From: Rhizobium sp. AQ_MP
GTDB lineage: Bacteria > Pseudomonadota > Alphaproteobacteria > Rhizobiales > Rhizobiaceae
Length of the DNA: 64,000 nt
Assembly (NCBI RefSeq): GCF_014237835.1
Contig: NZ_JACJVI010000001.1
Location: forward strand, 124,001-188,000
Direction of reading: 5' to 3'
The position numbers and the translations under genes were made by a program. Within the stretch, counting starts at the first letter, position 1; every line of letters starts with the position of its first letter. The notes below the pieces were generated by a model that had not been told where the DNA came from, searched no databases, and worked only from the letters and a program-made list of their open reading frames with translations. Shown here piece after piece: positions 44,167 through 56,036 of this stretch.

Positions 44167-45188
44167 CGCAGGCCGAGCGCCTTGAGCTGCTCTGCCACCT
44201 GTTCGGCGCCGAAGATCGTGCGAACGGTCGGGTTCATCGCCTGTCCGTCCATGATCACCATTGCCTTGTTCTTGACGGCAGGCATCTGGCTGGTTGCCGG
44301 GTCCGTGGTCAGAAACTGGATCTTGGCCTCGGCCTTGTCGAGTTCCCAGCGGTTACGGTCAACACGGGCAACGACGATGACGTCAGGATTGGAGGCGATG
44401 ATGCTTTCCCAGCCGAGGGCCGGAGATTCTGCTTCCGAGGTGATGGCGTTCGTCCCGCCCAGAACATCAGCGATGAAGCCCGATGCACTGTACTTTCCGC
44501 CCAGATAGGCATCTGCGGACGGGGACGGGCTGGAGAACCAGAATACGTAAGACAGCTTCTTGCCGTCCTTCGGCGAAGCGGCGCGCAGAGCGGCCTCACG
44601 CTTCTTCAGGTCGGCGATAAGCGCCTGCCCCTTGTCCTGAACATCAAAGATCTGAGCGAGGTCTTCGATCTCCTTGAAAAGCGTGTCCATCTGCCAGAGC
44701 TCGGAGCGATCACCATAGCCGAACTTGTCCTTGGCAGCGCCTTCTGCGACGCAGGTGCTGGGGGACAGGTAGGTCGGTATCTCCAGCTTTTGAAAGTCTT
44801 CGCGCTTTGCAACTTTGCTCGATGCGCCGATCAGGCTCGGCAGCGCAGCGGCTACAAAGTCCGGATTTTCAGCAAGAATGGCTTCGAAGGTCGGGAACTC
44901 GACCGTCAGGACCTTCACTTTGGCATTGGCTTCCTCCAGCTGAGGCAGCACCTTGTTCGGCCAGAAAGCAGTGCCAACCATCTTGTCCTCAAGGCCGAGC
45001 AGCAGCATGATTTCTGCGCTGTTTTGGCCAAGGCCAACGGCCCGCTCAGGCGCCTTCGTGAAGGTGACAGACACGCCGCAGTTCTCGATGGTCAGCGGAT
45101 ACTGGGTTGGCGCGGCGGAGGCTTCCGTTGCCAGAAGAGCTGCGTTCAGCAATCCGGCTACGAGCAGAGACGACGAAAACTTGGTCAT
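44163..45188 (-). CDS. Periplasmic iron/cofactor-binding protein (FecB/BtuF type)
   Basis: A 341-residue binding protein with a signal peptide (about 1-26, TEASA cleavage) and the FecB/BtuF fold: VSVTFTKAPERAVGLGQNSAEIMLLLGLEDKMVGTAFW at the start and NPDVIVVARVDRN and KNKAMVIMDGQAMN later. The ligand is unknown (siderophore, haem or cobalamin; no cobalamin riboswitch is seen). The start at 45188 opens the signal peptide; the preceding open frame is not used. First gene of the importer unit. No clear iron box is seen upstream. Confidence 0.88.
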   Translation of the reverse strand: MTKFSSSLLVAGLLNAALLATEASAAPTQYPLTIENCGVSVTFTKAPERAVGLGQNSAEIMLLLGLEDKMVGTAFWPNKVLPQLEEANAKVKVLTVEFPTFEAILAENPDFVAAALPSLIGASSKVAKREDFQKLEIPTYLSPSTCVAEGAAKDKFGYGDRSELWQMDTLFKEIEDLAQIFDVQDKGQALIADLKKREAALRAASPKDGKKLSYVFWFSSPSPSADAYLGGKYSASGFIADVLGGTNAITSEAESPALGWESIIASNPDVIVVARVDRNRWELDKAEAKIQFLTTDPATSQMPAVKNKAMVIMDGQAMNPTVRTIFGAEQVAEQLKALGLR

Positions 45189-45286
45189 GATGGGATCCTG
45201 CAAAAATTGATGCGCGCCACCTAACCGCAAACGGGCACTGAAACAAGATTAATTTTCTCATGTTATCGTCAGTCCCGCTTCCGTGT

Positions 45287-46732
45287 TCAGGTTCTGCCTA
45301 ATCCGATCTCCTTCAGGACGCGTTCCATCACCCTGAACGGCCGTGCGTCACCCATATGCGCGACATTGAAGCGCATGAAGCCGTCGGCCGACAGCGAGGG
45401 GCTGAAGACATTGCCGGGCGCCAGCACCACGCCCTGGGGCAGGGCGGCCTGGGCGAGCGCGGTCGAGCTGACGCCATCGGGCATGCGGCACCAGAGATAG
45501 GGACCGCCACGGGGCATGAGCACGGGGCAGATGCCGAGCTCCCCAAGCCGGGTGGCGACCGCGCGCCGTTCCGTGTCGAGACGCCGGTGCAACTGGTCGA
45601 GATGCTTGCGATAGCCGCCGCTCGACAGCACGCCATGGATCGCCTCGGTCGCCACCTGGCTCGGGCCGCCGAACTGGATCGCGACCTGCAGGTCGGTCAA
45701 CAGCCGGATGCGCTCGGGATCGGCGGCGATGAAGCCGGTGCGCAGCGAGGCTGAGATCGTCTTGGAAAAGCTGCCGATACGGATGACGCGAGAAAGCCCG
45801 TCGAGCGTGGCGAGCGTGATCGCCGGCTCCGGCTCGAAATCTGAGAAGATGTCGTCCTCAACGACCAGCATATCCGCACGCGTGATGATGCCGAGCAGCC
45901 GGAAGGCAATCTGCGGCGAGAGCGTCGCACCGGTCGGATTGTGCAGGCCGGAATTGGTGAGATAAAGCCGCGGTGCCTCGCGGGCGACGGCGGCCTCGAA
46001 GGCGGCGATGTCGGGGCCGTTTTCCGTATAGGGCACGGGGATTGCGACCGCTTGATGGGCGCGCAGCAGCGTCTGGAAATTGAAGTAGCAGGGATCGTCG
46101 ACGATGACGCGGTCACCGGGGCGAAGCAACAGCCGGCAGATGAGATCGAGCGCCTGGGTGGCGGAACCGGCAAGCAGGACCTGATCCTCGGACAGCGTCA
46201 TCGACTGCTGACGCAGCCGCGTCTCGACGAAACGCCTGAGCGCCGCACTGCCCCGCGAGGGGCCGTAATCGGTGGTGAGGCTTGTCGCCTGGCGAAGCAC
46301 GTTGCGCAGGCCGGCATGCAGGAGGGCGGTCGGCATCCAGTCCGGTGGCAGCCAGCCGCAGCCGGGCTTCGATGTGCCGGGATCGGCATCGAGCGCCTGG
46401 CGCGCCACCCAGAAGGGATCGACCTCCATCGCACGCGGCGGCTCCAGCCGGACGAGGGGTGCAGGCGTGCGACCGGCCTCCGTGACGAAGAAGCCGGAAC
46501 CGGGGCGGGGACGGATCAGGCCTTCCGCCGCCAGCCGGTCATAGGCCTCGACGACGGTGGAGGGTGAGACCGAGAGCTCTATGGCCAGCCGGCGGATCGA
46601 GGGCAGCCGATCATTGGGCACAAGTTTGCCAGAGCCGATGCGGCCGCGAATATCGGCCATGACCTGCGCCGTCCGCGTGGCCGGCAGCTCCGGTGGTTGA
46701 ACGCGCTCGTTCATTTGTATGGCCTTTGTCAT
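45287..46732 (-). CDS. MocR-type GntR/aminotransferase regulator
   Basis: A protein of about 480 residues with an N-terminal GntR winged helix (VMADIRGRIGSGKLVPNDRLPSIRRLAIELSVSPSTVVEAYDRLAAEGLIRPRPGSGFFV) fused to a class I aminotransferase domain, with the PLP lysine in IGSFSKTISASLR. MocR proteins sense PLP or an amino-PLP adduct. Divergent from an EamA exporter gene, so amine or amino-acid export control is likely. ATG 46714 is an alternative start; the 772-residue open frame that continues upstream is the antisense of the exporter. Confidence 0.87.
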   Translation of the reverse strand: MTKAIQMNERVQPPELPATRTAQVMADIRGRIGSGKLVPNDRLPSIRRLAIELSVSPSTVVEAYDRLAAEGLIRPRPGSGFFVTEAGRTPAPLVRLEPPRAMEVDPFWVARQALDADPGTSKPGCGWLPPDWMPTALLHAGLRNVLRQATSLTTDYGPSRGSAALRRFVETRLRQQSMTLSEDQVLLAGSATQALDLICRLLLRPGDRVIVDDPCYFNFQTLLRAHQAVAIPVPYTENGPDIAAFEAAVAREAPRLYLTNSGLHNPTGATLSPQIAFRLLGIITRADMLVVEDDIFSDFEPEPAITLATLDGLSRVIRIGSFSKTISASLRTGFIAADPERIRLLTDLQVAIQFGGPSQVATEAIHGVLSSGGYRKHLDQLHRRLDTERRAVATRLGELGICPVLMPRGGPYLWCRMPDGVSSTALAQAALPQGVVLAPGNVFSPSLSADGFMRFNVAHMGDARPFRVMERVLKEIGLGRT

Positions 46733-46822
46733 CAGTACAGTTTGGCCAGATTGTATCGCTCCGTTTCTGGATGCGCCAGCCTCCTCGCGCGATAGGGGAG
46801 GGCAGGAAAGAAGGAGATAAGA

Positions 46823-47683
46823 ATGACGACGTCTTGGAAGGCCTGGGCCAGCGGTTTCATCGGCGTGCTGATCTTCAGCGGCTCGCTGCCGGCAACGCGC
46901 GTGGGCTTGGCTGATTTCGCCCCGCTGTTCCTGACCTCGGCGCGTGCCGTGATCGCGGCGGGGTTGGGCGCCGTCCTGCTGGTTTTTCTCCGCCAGAAAC
47001 GGCCCTTGGGCAGCGACCTTCTTCCGCTCGCAGTCGTAGCGCTCGGGGTCGTTGTCGGCTTCCCGCTGCTGACGGCACTGGCGCTGCAGAGCATTACGTC
47101 CGCCCAGTCTATCGTCTTCATCGGTCTGCTGCCGCTCTGCACGGCGCTGTTCGGCGTGTTGCGGGCGGGTGAGCGGCCCTCGGCCGTCTTTTGGATGTTC
47201 TCCGTGACCGGGGCAGCCCTGGTCGCCGGTTTTGCGCTGTCGACCACGGCGGACATGGCCGTGGCCGGTGCCGGGCTGATGATCGCCGCAGTGCTTGCCT
47301 GTGGTCTGGGTTATGCCGAAGGCGCGCGGCTGTCGCGTCGGCTGGGTGGCTGGCAGGTGATCAGCTGGGCTCTGGTGCTGTCGCTGCCGGTGATGCTGCC
47401 GCTGGCACTCTGGACCCTGCCGGAGGATCTCGGCACCGTTTCGACATCCGGCTGGTTGGCTCTTGCTTACGTTTCGCTGTTCAGCATGATGATCGGCTTC
47501 ATCTTCTGGTATCGCGGCCTGGCGCTCGGCGGCATTGCCTCGGTCGGTCAGCTGCAGCTGCTGCAGCCCTTCCTCGGCTTCGTGCTGGCCGCAGGGCTGC
47601 TGCATGAGAAGGTGAGCCTTCCCATGCTGGCGACAGCCTTGCTGGTGGTGCTCTGCGTGGCGGGCAGCCGGCGCTTTGCGTAA
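46823..47683 (+). CDS. EamA-family (DMT) exporter
   Basis: A 286-residue membrane protein with the EamA repeat pattern: GFIGVLIFSGSLPATRVGLADFAPLFLTSARAVIAAG and the second repeat GGIASVGQLQLLQPFLGFVLAAGLLHE. It resembles amino-acid or metabolite exporters near MocR regulators. A GGAGA site precedes the ATG. It is divergent from the MocR gene and convergent with an aldo-keto reductase gene. Confidence 0.87.
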   Translation: MTTSWKAWASGFIGVLIFSGSLPATRVGLADFAPLFLTSARAVIAAGLGAVLLVFLRQKRPLGSDLLPLAVVALGVVVGFPLLTALALQSITSAQSIVFIGLLPLCTALFGVLRAGERPSAVFWMFSVTGAALVAGFALSTTADMAVAGAGLMIAAVLACGLGYAEGARLSRRLGGWQVISWALVLSLPVMLPLALWTLPEDLGTVSTSGWLALAYVSLFSMMIGFIFWYRGLALGGIASVGQLQLLQPFLGFVLAAGLLHEKVSLPMLATALLVVLCVAGSRRFA

Positions 47684-47691
47684 GGGGTGTC

Positions 47692-49640
<1,949 letters not shown>

Positions 49641-49822
49641 GGGAAAGCCTTAGATGCGTGAGGGGATGGACTGGAAAGAGACGCTAGCAAGCGTCAGGCA
49701 TGGGCACCATTGAAAAGCATTGATGGGATCTGAAACACCGCTGTCTCGACACTCCGGCCCAAAGTCTGAAAGCGAAATCGATATGGGGCATGGCGCCAGT
49801 CTTTCCAGTCTCTCACAGCCAT

Positions 49823-50791
49823 TCAGTCCGCCGTTTTGCGAAAGGCACTCGGGGAGAGGCCGTGGTGTTGTGCAAACACCCGTCGCATGTGGCGGGAAGA
49901 CGCAAATCCGGCGCGATGCGCCAGGCTCTCCATGTCGAGCCGGCTCTGCTTGAGGAGCTCCTGGGCGAGCGTCACCCGCATCAGGTTGACATAGTCGACG
50001 ACCGACTGGCCGACATGCTCTCGAAACAGTCGCGACAGGTGCCGCTCGCTCAAATGCGCGATACCGGCGAGCCCCGGCAGCGACCAATCGCGGGCCGGAT
50101 CGGCCATGATCGCATCCTGCGCCCGGTGAATGGCGGGATGGATGTGGTTGCGTCCCGAAAGCCAGGGCGACAGCTGCGGGTCCTGGCCGCCGCGACGCAG
50201 ATAGATGACCATCTTGCGGGCCGCGGCAAGGGCTGCCTGCGGCGAGGCGAAGCGGCTGACGAGATGCAGCATGAGGTCGATGCCGGTGGAGATACCGGCG
50301 CTCGAAAAGCGGTTGCCATCCTCGACATAGAGACGGTTCTCAAGGACGGATGCCGTTGGCGCAAGTGCCCTGAGCTCGTCCAGGCATTCGGCATGCGTGG
50401 TGCACTGGAAGCCTTCCATCAGGCCCGCGGCAGCCGCCAGAAGCGCGCCGGAGCAGATGGTGACGAGACGTGTATCGGGTCTGACCGCGCGGGCAAGCCA
50501 GCGGGTCAGCCCTTTGAGCTCCGCGTCGCGCGCGATTTCCTCGATGCCGACGGTAAGGCTGCCGGAGATCACCAGGATCGCGTTCTTCGGCAGCATCTCG
50601 GGCAGAGGATCGAGCCCGTCGAGAACGAGCCCGATCGAGGTTGACTGCCGTGGCTTTGCCGAGATGTAGCGGTAGTCGAAGCGAACCCGGTCCTGTTCTC
50701 CGTTCGCATAGCGCAGCACTTCCAGCGGACCGGCAATGTCGATCAGCAGCGTGTCTGGCGGAACGAGAATGAAGACCGGGATCATCTCCAT
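49823..50791 (-). CDS. GlxA-family AraC regulator (DJ-1/PfpI plus AraC)
   Basis: A 322-residue protein with an N-terminal DJ-1/PfpI domain (about 1-185: VFILVPPDTLLIDIAGPLEVLRYAN and VTICSGALLAAAAGLMEGFQCTTH, with the nucleophile-like Cys in ICSGA) and a C-terminal AraC helix-turn-helix (about 215-318). GlxA-type regulators control glycine betaine, carnitine or glyoxal-related genes. It starts 11 bases after the isochorismatase-like gene and may be co-transcribed with it, sensing a related metabolite. Confidence 0.85.
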   Translation of the reverse strand: MEMIPVFILVPPDTLLIDIAGPLEVLRYANGEQDRVRFDYRYISAKPRQSTSIGLVLDGLDPLPEMLPKNAILVISGSLTVGIEEIARDAELKGLTRWLARAVRPDTRLVTICSGALLAAAAGLMEGFQCTTHAECLDELRALAPTASVLENRLYVEDGNRFSSAGISTGIDLMLHLVSRFASPQAALAAARKMVIYLRRGGQDPQLSPWLSGRNHIHPAIHRAQDAIMADPARDWSLPGLAGIAHLSERHLSRLFREHVGQSVVDYVNLMRVTLAQELLKQSRLDMESLAHRAGFASSRHMRRVFAQHHGLSPSAFRKTAD

Positions 50792-50802
50792 GAGGATCGC
50801 CT

Positions 50803-51363
50803 TCAGGCTGCCTTGGACAGCGGTGAAAGCGCCTGCTCGACCGTGGTGATCCGGGCAAACCGACCGGCAAGAACCAGCTCAGTCCGAACGCGGATATCCT
50901 CGGCCGTGAAGACGCGACCGGACGCATGCGTCATCGGGAAGGTCAACGTTGCCTCGGTCACGAAGTCGACCTCGAAGCCGAGATCGGAGGCGTGACGGGT
51001 GGTCGTCTCGCAGCACTGCTCGGTGCGGATGCCGGAAACGATCACACGGCGGATGCCATGTTCCCGCAGCCAGGCTTCGAGCCCGGTATCGACAAGCGCC
51101 GAATGCACGCCCTTGTGGAAGGTGACGTCAGGCGCGATCCTGATCTCTTCGAGCGCACGAACCAGCCCGCTTTCAAGCGTGAAGGCCTCGTCCGTGTCGA
51201 CATGGAAGATCTGGACCACCGGCATGCCGGCCGCCTTCGCGCCATCGATCAGCGCCTGCTGGCGGGCAATATAGGTCGGCAATTCCGACGCATCCCAGTA
51301 GGGCGCCTTGCGGAAGCTCTCCTGGACGTCGACTACGATGAGGGCAGTGTCTTGAGCGGACAT
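50803..51363 (-). CDS. Isochorismatase-family cysteine hydrolase
   Basis: A 186-residue enzyme: catalytic Asp in ALIVVDVQESF, Lys in TFHKGVHSAL and Cys in GIRTEQCCETTTRHASDLGF (the second Cys of the pair is the likely nucleophile position). The family includes nicotinamidase, ureidoacrylate amidase and other amidases. It is the first gene of a unit with the GlxA-type regulator, which suggests that it processes the inducer. The substrate is unassigned. Confidence 0.85.
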   Translation of the reverse strand: MSAQDTALIVVDVQESFRKAPYWDASELPTYIARQQALIDGAKAAGMPVVQIFHVDTDEAFTLESGLVRALEEIRIAPDVTFHKGVHSALVDTGLEAWLREHGIRRVIVSGIRTEQCCETTTRHASDLGFEVDFVTEATLTFPMTHASGRVFTAEDIRVRTELVLAGRFARITTVEQALSPLSKAA

Positions 51364-51556
51364 GTTTGTCTCCTGTCGTTGCGATGAGGTCTAGCATAAG
51401 CGCAGCAGATGCGCATACCATGCGCCGTCCGGACGAAGACCGGACATTTTCGGCCAAGCATGCCCTCGATCCGGTCGGCCAATTGTCTGACAACCCGTTG
51501 CGCCCCGCCGAGGCTTCGCCTAATGTCCGCGCCGACATTTTTGAGGAGGATTTGAG

Positions 51557-52543
51557 ATGCTGCGTTTCGGAATTCTGTCGACGGCCAAGATCGGTCGCGA
51601 ACTTGTGGTGCCGGCGATCCAGGATGCCGAAAACGCCGTGGTGACGGCGGTTGCCAGCCGCGATCTCGCCAAGGCCCGCGAAATGGCCGATCGCTTCTCG
51701 GTGCCGCATGCCTTCGGCTCCTACGAGGAAATGCTTGCGTCCGACGTCATCGATGCCGTTTACATCCCGCTGCCGACCTCGCAGCATGTCGAATGGGCGA
51801 TCAAGGCGGCCGATGCCGGCAAACATGTTCTCTGCGAAAAGCCGATCGCGCTGAAGGCCGCCGAAATCGACGAGATCATCGCGGCCCGCGAGCGCAACAA
51901 GGTGCTCATCACCGAAGCATACATGGTCACTTACGCACCGGTCTGGCTGAAGGTCCGCGAACTCCTGAGCCAGGGTGCCATCGGCACGCTGAAGATGGTC
52001 CAGGGCTCCTTCACCTATTTCAACCGCGACCCTGGTAATATGCGCAATATCCCCGAGCTTGGCGGCGGCGCGCTGCCGGATATCGGCGTCTATCCGACGA
52101 TCACCACCCGTTTTGTCACGGGCAAGGAACCGGTCCGTGTCCAGTCGACCATCGAGCGCGATCCGGAATTCGGCACGGACATCTATGCAAGCGTCAAGGC
52201 CGACTTCGCTGACTTCGAACTGAACTTCTACGTCGCGACCCAGATGGCCAACCGCCAGCTGATGGTCTTCCACGGCACGGATGGCTTCATCGAAGTGAAG
52301 TCGCCCTTCAACGCCGATCGCTGGGGCGCGGAGGAAGTGGAACTCACCAACCGCAGCCACAATGTCTCGCAGATCTTCCGCTTCCCCGACAGCCGCCAAT
52401 ACAAGCTGGAGGCGGAAGCCTTTGCCCGCGCGGTGGCCGGTACGAAGGGTGAGGTCGTCACGCTGGAAAGCTCCAAGGCAAACCAGAAGCTGATCGATGC
52501 GATCTATCGCGCAGCCGAGAAGGACGGCTGGGAAACGGTGTAA
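51557..52543 (+). CDS. Gfo/Idh/MocA-family oxidoreductase
   Basis: A 328-residue NAD(P)-dependent enzyme. The N-terminal Rossmann domain begins [33 protein letters not shown], and the family signature CEKPIAL follows AGKHVL. The second domain includes [18 protein letters not shown] and ALPDIGVYP. Members oxidise sugars or inositol; the AEYMVTYAP pattern is close to the GFO/D-xylose or trans-dihydrodiol group. A strong AGGAGG site precedes the ATG. No neighbours link it to a pathway. Confidence 0.87.
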   Translation: MLRFGILSTAKIGRELVVPAIQDAENAVVTAVASRDLAKAREMADRFSVPHAFGSYEEMLASDVIDAVYIPLPTSQHVEWAIKAADAGKHVLCEKPIALKAAEIDEIIAARERNKVLITEAYMVTYAPVWLKVRELLSQGAIGTLKMVQGSFTYFNRDPGNMRNIPELGGGALPDIGVYPTITTRFVTGKEPVRVQSTIERDPEFGTDIYASVKADFADFELNFYVATQMANRQLMVFHGTDGFIEVKSPFNADRWGAEEVELTNRSHNVSQIFRFPDSRQYKLEAEAFARAVAGTKGEVVTLESSKANQKLIDAIYRAAEKDGWETV

Positions 52544-52558
52544 GCTGCGGCTTTCGCT

Positions 52559-52933
52559 CTAGCGCCGGAAGACGTAGCGCGAATAGCCGAAAAAGCTAAA
52601 CAGCATCGCCGCGATGGACGCAAAGACCAGCGCGGCGTAAGGGCTGAGCAGCGGTGCGCCGATGAGAAGCAGGGCGTAGACCCCGTAATTGATCAGCGAC
52701 GTCACCACGCCGATGAAGCCATAGCGGAAGCCTTCGGCCACCAGCGTGCGCTTCGAGGCGCCGAAGGTGAAAGTGCGGTTGAGCAGCCAGGTTGTTGCCA
52801 TCGCAACCGCGATCGCAACGATGCGGGCGGGAAGCGGGCCGATCGGCGTGAAGGTCAGGAAAAGCCAGAGTACGGCGGCGTCGACAACGAAGCCGGTCCC
52901 GCCGACAAGCACGAAGCGCAGGAACTTCTTCAT
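52559..52933 (-). CDS. GtrA-family flippase-like protein
   Basis: A 124-residue membrane protein with four hydrophobic segments: FVLVGGTGFVVDAAVLWLFL, IVAIAVAMATTWLLNRTFTF and two more. The FVLVGG and NRTFTF signature is typical of GtrA, which is thought to flip polyprenyl-phosphate sugars. It starts within the end of the GT2 gene (4-base overlap), so the two are made together. Confidence 0.87.
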   Translation of the reverse strand: MKKFLRFVLVGGTGFVVDAAVLWLFLTFTPIGPLPARIVAIAVAMATTWLLNRTFTFGASKRTLVAEGFRYGFIGVVTSLINYGVYALLLIGAPLLSPYAALVFASIAAMLFSFFGYSRYVFRR

Positions 52934-53967
52934 GCCGCGCGGGACGACCGGGCCTTTTCCGTCGTCTTCGGCGAACGTTCGCGGCGTGCCTTTTCGTTTT
53001 CGGCGGAGGCTTCGACGGCAAGCTTTGCCGTGTTGAGCGCAGGCAAGGTCAGGTAATGGATGCGCAGCTGCTCGGCACGGGAGCGGGCGACCGAATCCAG
53101 GATGAGTGCGGCCGTAAAGGACAGGAACGACATCATCATCAGCGCCATGGCGCCTATCCAGGTCGGCATGCGCGAGACGAGGCCGGTCGTGAAGAACTCG
53201 TAGAGAACGGGTGCCATCGCAGCGAGACTGACGCCCATCAGGCCGGCGGCGATCAGGCCGAAGAAGGCAAAGGGGCGGGTTTCCTTCATCAGCATGGCGA
53301 ACATCCAGAGGATCTTGAAGCCATCCTTGAAGGTGGAAAGCTTCGAATGTGAGCCTTCCGGACGCCGACCGTAGTCGAGTTCGATCTCGCAGACCGGAAG
53401 CTTCAGGCGGGAGGCATGCACCGACATTTCCGTCTCGATTTCGAAGCCGGCGGAAACGGCCGGGAAGCTCTTCACATAGCGGCGGGAAAAGGCGCGGTAG
53501 CCGGAGAGGATGTCGGTGAAATCATTGCCAAACAGCACACGGTAGAGCTGGTTGAACAGCCGGTTGCCGAAGGCATGGCCGTTGCGGCCGGCATCGTCGT
53601 GGACCCCACGGCGCGTGCCAACCACCATGTCGGCGCGCTCGGTGATCAGTGTGCGGATCAACTCCTCGGCGTCTGCGGGGCCATAGGTTCCGTCGCCGTC
53701 GGCCATGATGTAGATATCGGCATCGATGTCGCAGAACATGCGGCGCACCACATGGCCCTTGCCCTGGCGGCGTTCGCGCACGACGGTGGCGCCTGCCAGC
53801 ATGGCCTTCAGCGCCGTGCCATCGGTCGAATTATTGTCGTAGACATAGATCCTTGCCTCGGGCAGGGCGGCGCGGAAATCGCGGACGACGTCGCCGATCG
53901 TTGCGGCCTCGTTGTAGCACGGCAGAAGCACGGCAATGTCGAGGGCGGAGGTGGCCGTCTGGCTCAT
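52930..53967 (-). CDS. GT2 glycosyltransferase (polyprenyl-phosphate type, GtrB-like)
   Basis: A 345-residue glycosyltransferase: AVLLPCYNEAATIGDVVRDFRAALP opens the GT-A domain, IYIMADGDGTY is the metal-binding motif, and ILSGYRAFSRRYVKSFP matches dolichol/undecaprenyl-phosphate glycosyltransferases. Two C-terminal membrane segments (about 235-300) anchor it. It makes a polyprenyl-phosphate sugar and forms a pair with GtrA; the divergent GT-C gene is the likely user of this donor. Confidence 0.88.
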   Translation of the reverse strand: MSQTATSALDIAVLLPCYNEAATIGDVVRDFRAALPEARIYVYDNNSTDGTALKAMLAGATVVRERRQGKGHVVRRMFCDIDADIYIMADGDGTYGPADAEELIRTLITERADMVVGTRRGVHDDAGRNGHAFGNRLFNQLYRVLFGNDFTDILSGYRAFSRRYVKSFPAVSAGFEIETEMSVHASRLKLPVCEIELDYGRRPEGSHSKLSTFKDGFKILWMFAMLMKETRPFAFFGLIAAGLMGVSLAAMAPVLYEFFTTGLVSRMPTWIGAMALMMMSFLSFTAALILDSVARSRAEQLRIHYLTLPALNTAKLAVEASAENEKARRERSPKTTEKARSSRAA

Positions 53968-54138
53968 GGGGACCTGCTCAAGGCGCTGGGGTTCCGACAG
54001 CCGGCAAGCTGTCTCTGGTTTTACTATTTCTTGAGAAGGTTAAGGCTAGGTTTCGGGCAAGATCAGTCTTTGAAATATGGTCCAACGATCCCCTGCCGGT
54101 GGGGAGCGATCCGCACGGACAGAGAGGTTTGACGAAGC

Positions 54139-55971
54139 ATGGCCGACATCACTCTGCCCGGCGCGTCTCGAACGTCTGCTCAGCGACCCTTGCTGGTCTG
54201 GCCCCTGGTCTATGGCCTCGTTGCCATGGCCGTGATCGCCCTGCTGAACATCCCGGCGATGAGCGACTATGTCGGAACCGACAACGACGATGTCATGCGC
54301 CTCGTACAGGTGCGCGATCTGCTGGCTGGGCAGTCCTGGTTCGACGTGACTCAGTACCGGCTAGGGCTGGACGGCGGCACACTGATGCACTGGTCGCGCC
54401 TGATCGACCTGCCGATTGCATTTCTCATACGGCTTTTCGCACAGATCCTGCCGATGGATCAGGCCGAGGCGCTGGCGCTGCTCGTCTGGCCCTTGTTTCT
54501 TGTTCTGCCACTGATGGGGGCAATCGCCGTCGCCGCTCGCAGGATCGGTGACGAGGTGACGCTGCATATCGCTTTGCTCCTGACGGCTGTCTTCGTCATC
54601 ACGAGCAATCGCTTTTTGCCCGGGTCGATCGACCATCACAACGTCCAGCTGGTTTTGGTCGCAACAATGGCTGCCGGTCTTCTCGATCCTGCGCGCGGAG
54701 CAGCAAGCCATGCTCTGGCGGGCGTTGCCGCAGCGCTTGCGATTGCAATCGGCGCGGAAACCACGCCGCTCGTCGCAACCGTCTGTGCGACAGTCGGTAT
54801 TCTCTGGGGCATCGAGGGAGCTCCCTATGCCAAGGCGGCCCGTTCCTTCTCCCTGGCGCTCGTCATCAGCCTCTCAGCCATGTTTTTTTCGACCGTCCCG
54901 CCGGTTCACTATGCGATGGTGACCTGCGACAGCCTTTCGGTCGGTTTCTACGCCGTGGTCGGTATCGGCACAGCGTCGCTCTTCATCGCCACGCAGCTGC
55001 CGGGCATGCACGACATCCGCTATCGCATCGCCGCAATCGGCGGGACGGGCGTGCTGGTGGCGTTGGGAACAGTCAGCATTGCGCCGCAATGCCTTCAAAA
55101 TCCGCTGAATGAACTCGATCCGCTGCTGCATTCGCTCTGGCTTGCCGGCGTCATCGAAGCCCAGTCATTCCTGGACCAGCTTGCCAAGGAACCTGCAGCC
55201 TTCGGTGGCTTCTATGCGGTATCCTTCTTTGCCATGGGCGTCTGCAGCTTCCGGATCTTCAATGGTGATCGTGTCCGCGCCCATGCGATCATGCTCGGTC
55301 TCATCGCCGTTTCCTTCCTGATCGCGCTTATCCAGGTGCGCGGCGCAATCTTTGCCAATCTGCTGACCATTCCGCCCCTTGCGCTGCTGATCGGGCAACT
55401 GCGCTTCAAGGCGCGCCAGGAACCTGCGCAGCTTGGTGCGGGCCTGCTTTTTGCCCTCGCGGCCTTTCTCTCGGTCCCCAGCGCCTGGTCTCTCTTCGGT
55501 GTGCTGTTCGTCGAGGGCACAGCGGGCGTGATGAACCGAATGAAAGGTCTATCCGAGACGTCAGCCGCACAGGCAGAGAGCAAGCCGGCCTGCGATACGC
55601 CCGCCGGCTTCGCCGCCCTGAACCGTCTGCCGGACGGTGTCGTCGTAGCGACCGCAGATCTCGGTCCGGAAATCCTGCGTTTCACCCGTCATCGGGCGCT
55701 CGCCGGACCCTATCACCGCAACGAGGGTGGAATGTTGACGGAACTGCATGTCGGCCTTGCCAAGCCGGATGAGGCCTCCGCCTTCCTGCGGGGATCTGGC
55801 GCGACCATTCTGGTGTTCTGCCCCGAGCTCTTCCAGACCAAGAACATTGCCGCGACCAAGGCCGATGGCCTTTATGCAGGCATGTTGAAGGGGGAGGTCC
55901 CCCCCTATCTTCGGCCTGTGGCTTTAGACGGCCCCTCCGGCATGCAGATCTACCGCGTCGAACTGCCCTGA
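54139..55971 (+). CDS. GT-C fold membrane glycosyltransferase (possible GtrC partner)
   Basis: A 610-residue protein with about ten membrane segments and a C-terminal soluble domain of about 110 residues. The first periplasmic loop has an acidic motif (TDNDDVMRLVQVRDLLAG), then DGGTLMHWSRLIDLP and later DHHNVQL, a layout like GT-C oligosaccharyl transferases. No family name is certain. It is divergent from the GtrA-GT2 pair and could transfer their polyprenyl-linked sugar to a surface acceptor. Confidence 0.68.
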   Translation: MADITLPGASRTSAQRPLLVWPLVYGLVAMAVIALLNIPAMSDYVGTDNDDVMRLVQVRDLLAGQSWFDVTQYRLGLDGGTLMHWSRLIDLPIAFLIRLFAQILPMDQAEALALLVWPLFLVLPLMGAIAVAARRIGDEVTLHIALLLTAVFVITSNRFLPGSIDHHNVQLVLVATMAAGLLDPARGAASHALAGVAAALAIAIGAETTPLVATVCATVGILWGIEGAPYAKAARSFSLALVISLSAMFFSTVPPVHYAMVTCDSLSVGFYAVVGIGTASLFIATQLPGMHDIRYRIAAIGGTGVLVALGTVSIAPQCLQNPLNELDPLLHSLWLAGVIEAQSFLDQLAKEPAAFGGFYAVSFFAMGVCSFRIFNGDRVRAHAIMLGLIAVSFLIALIQVRGAIFANLLTIPPLALLIGQLRFKARQEPAQLGAGLLFALAAFLSVPSAWSLFGVLFVEGTAGVMNRMKGLSETSAAQAESKPACDTPAGFAALNRLPDGVVVATADLGPEILRFTRHRALAGPYHRNEGGMLTELHVGLAKPDEASAFLRGSGATILVFCPELFQTKNIAATKADGLYAGMLKGEVPPYLRPVALDGPSGMQIYRVELP

Positions 55972-56036
55972 GGGAAAGCGGCAGATGATCGGCGTGTCGG
56001 GCTGATCTTGCCGCCATTTTCCGCTAGGGAAGGGGC

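Noticed and set aside
45189..45290. Iron-responsive box in front of the FecB-type gene
   Set aside because: An A/T-rich stretch is present, but no arrangement matching the ICE or RirA (IRO) pattern could be shown.
46733..47605. N-terminal extension of the MocR regulator
   Set aside because: It is antisense to the EamA exporter and has Gln/Arg/His-rich composition unlike any fused domain.
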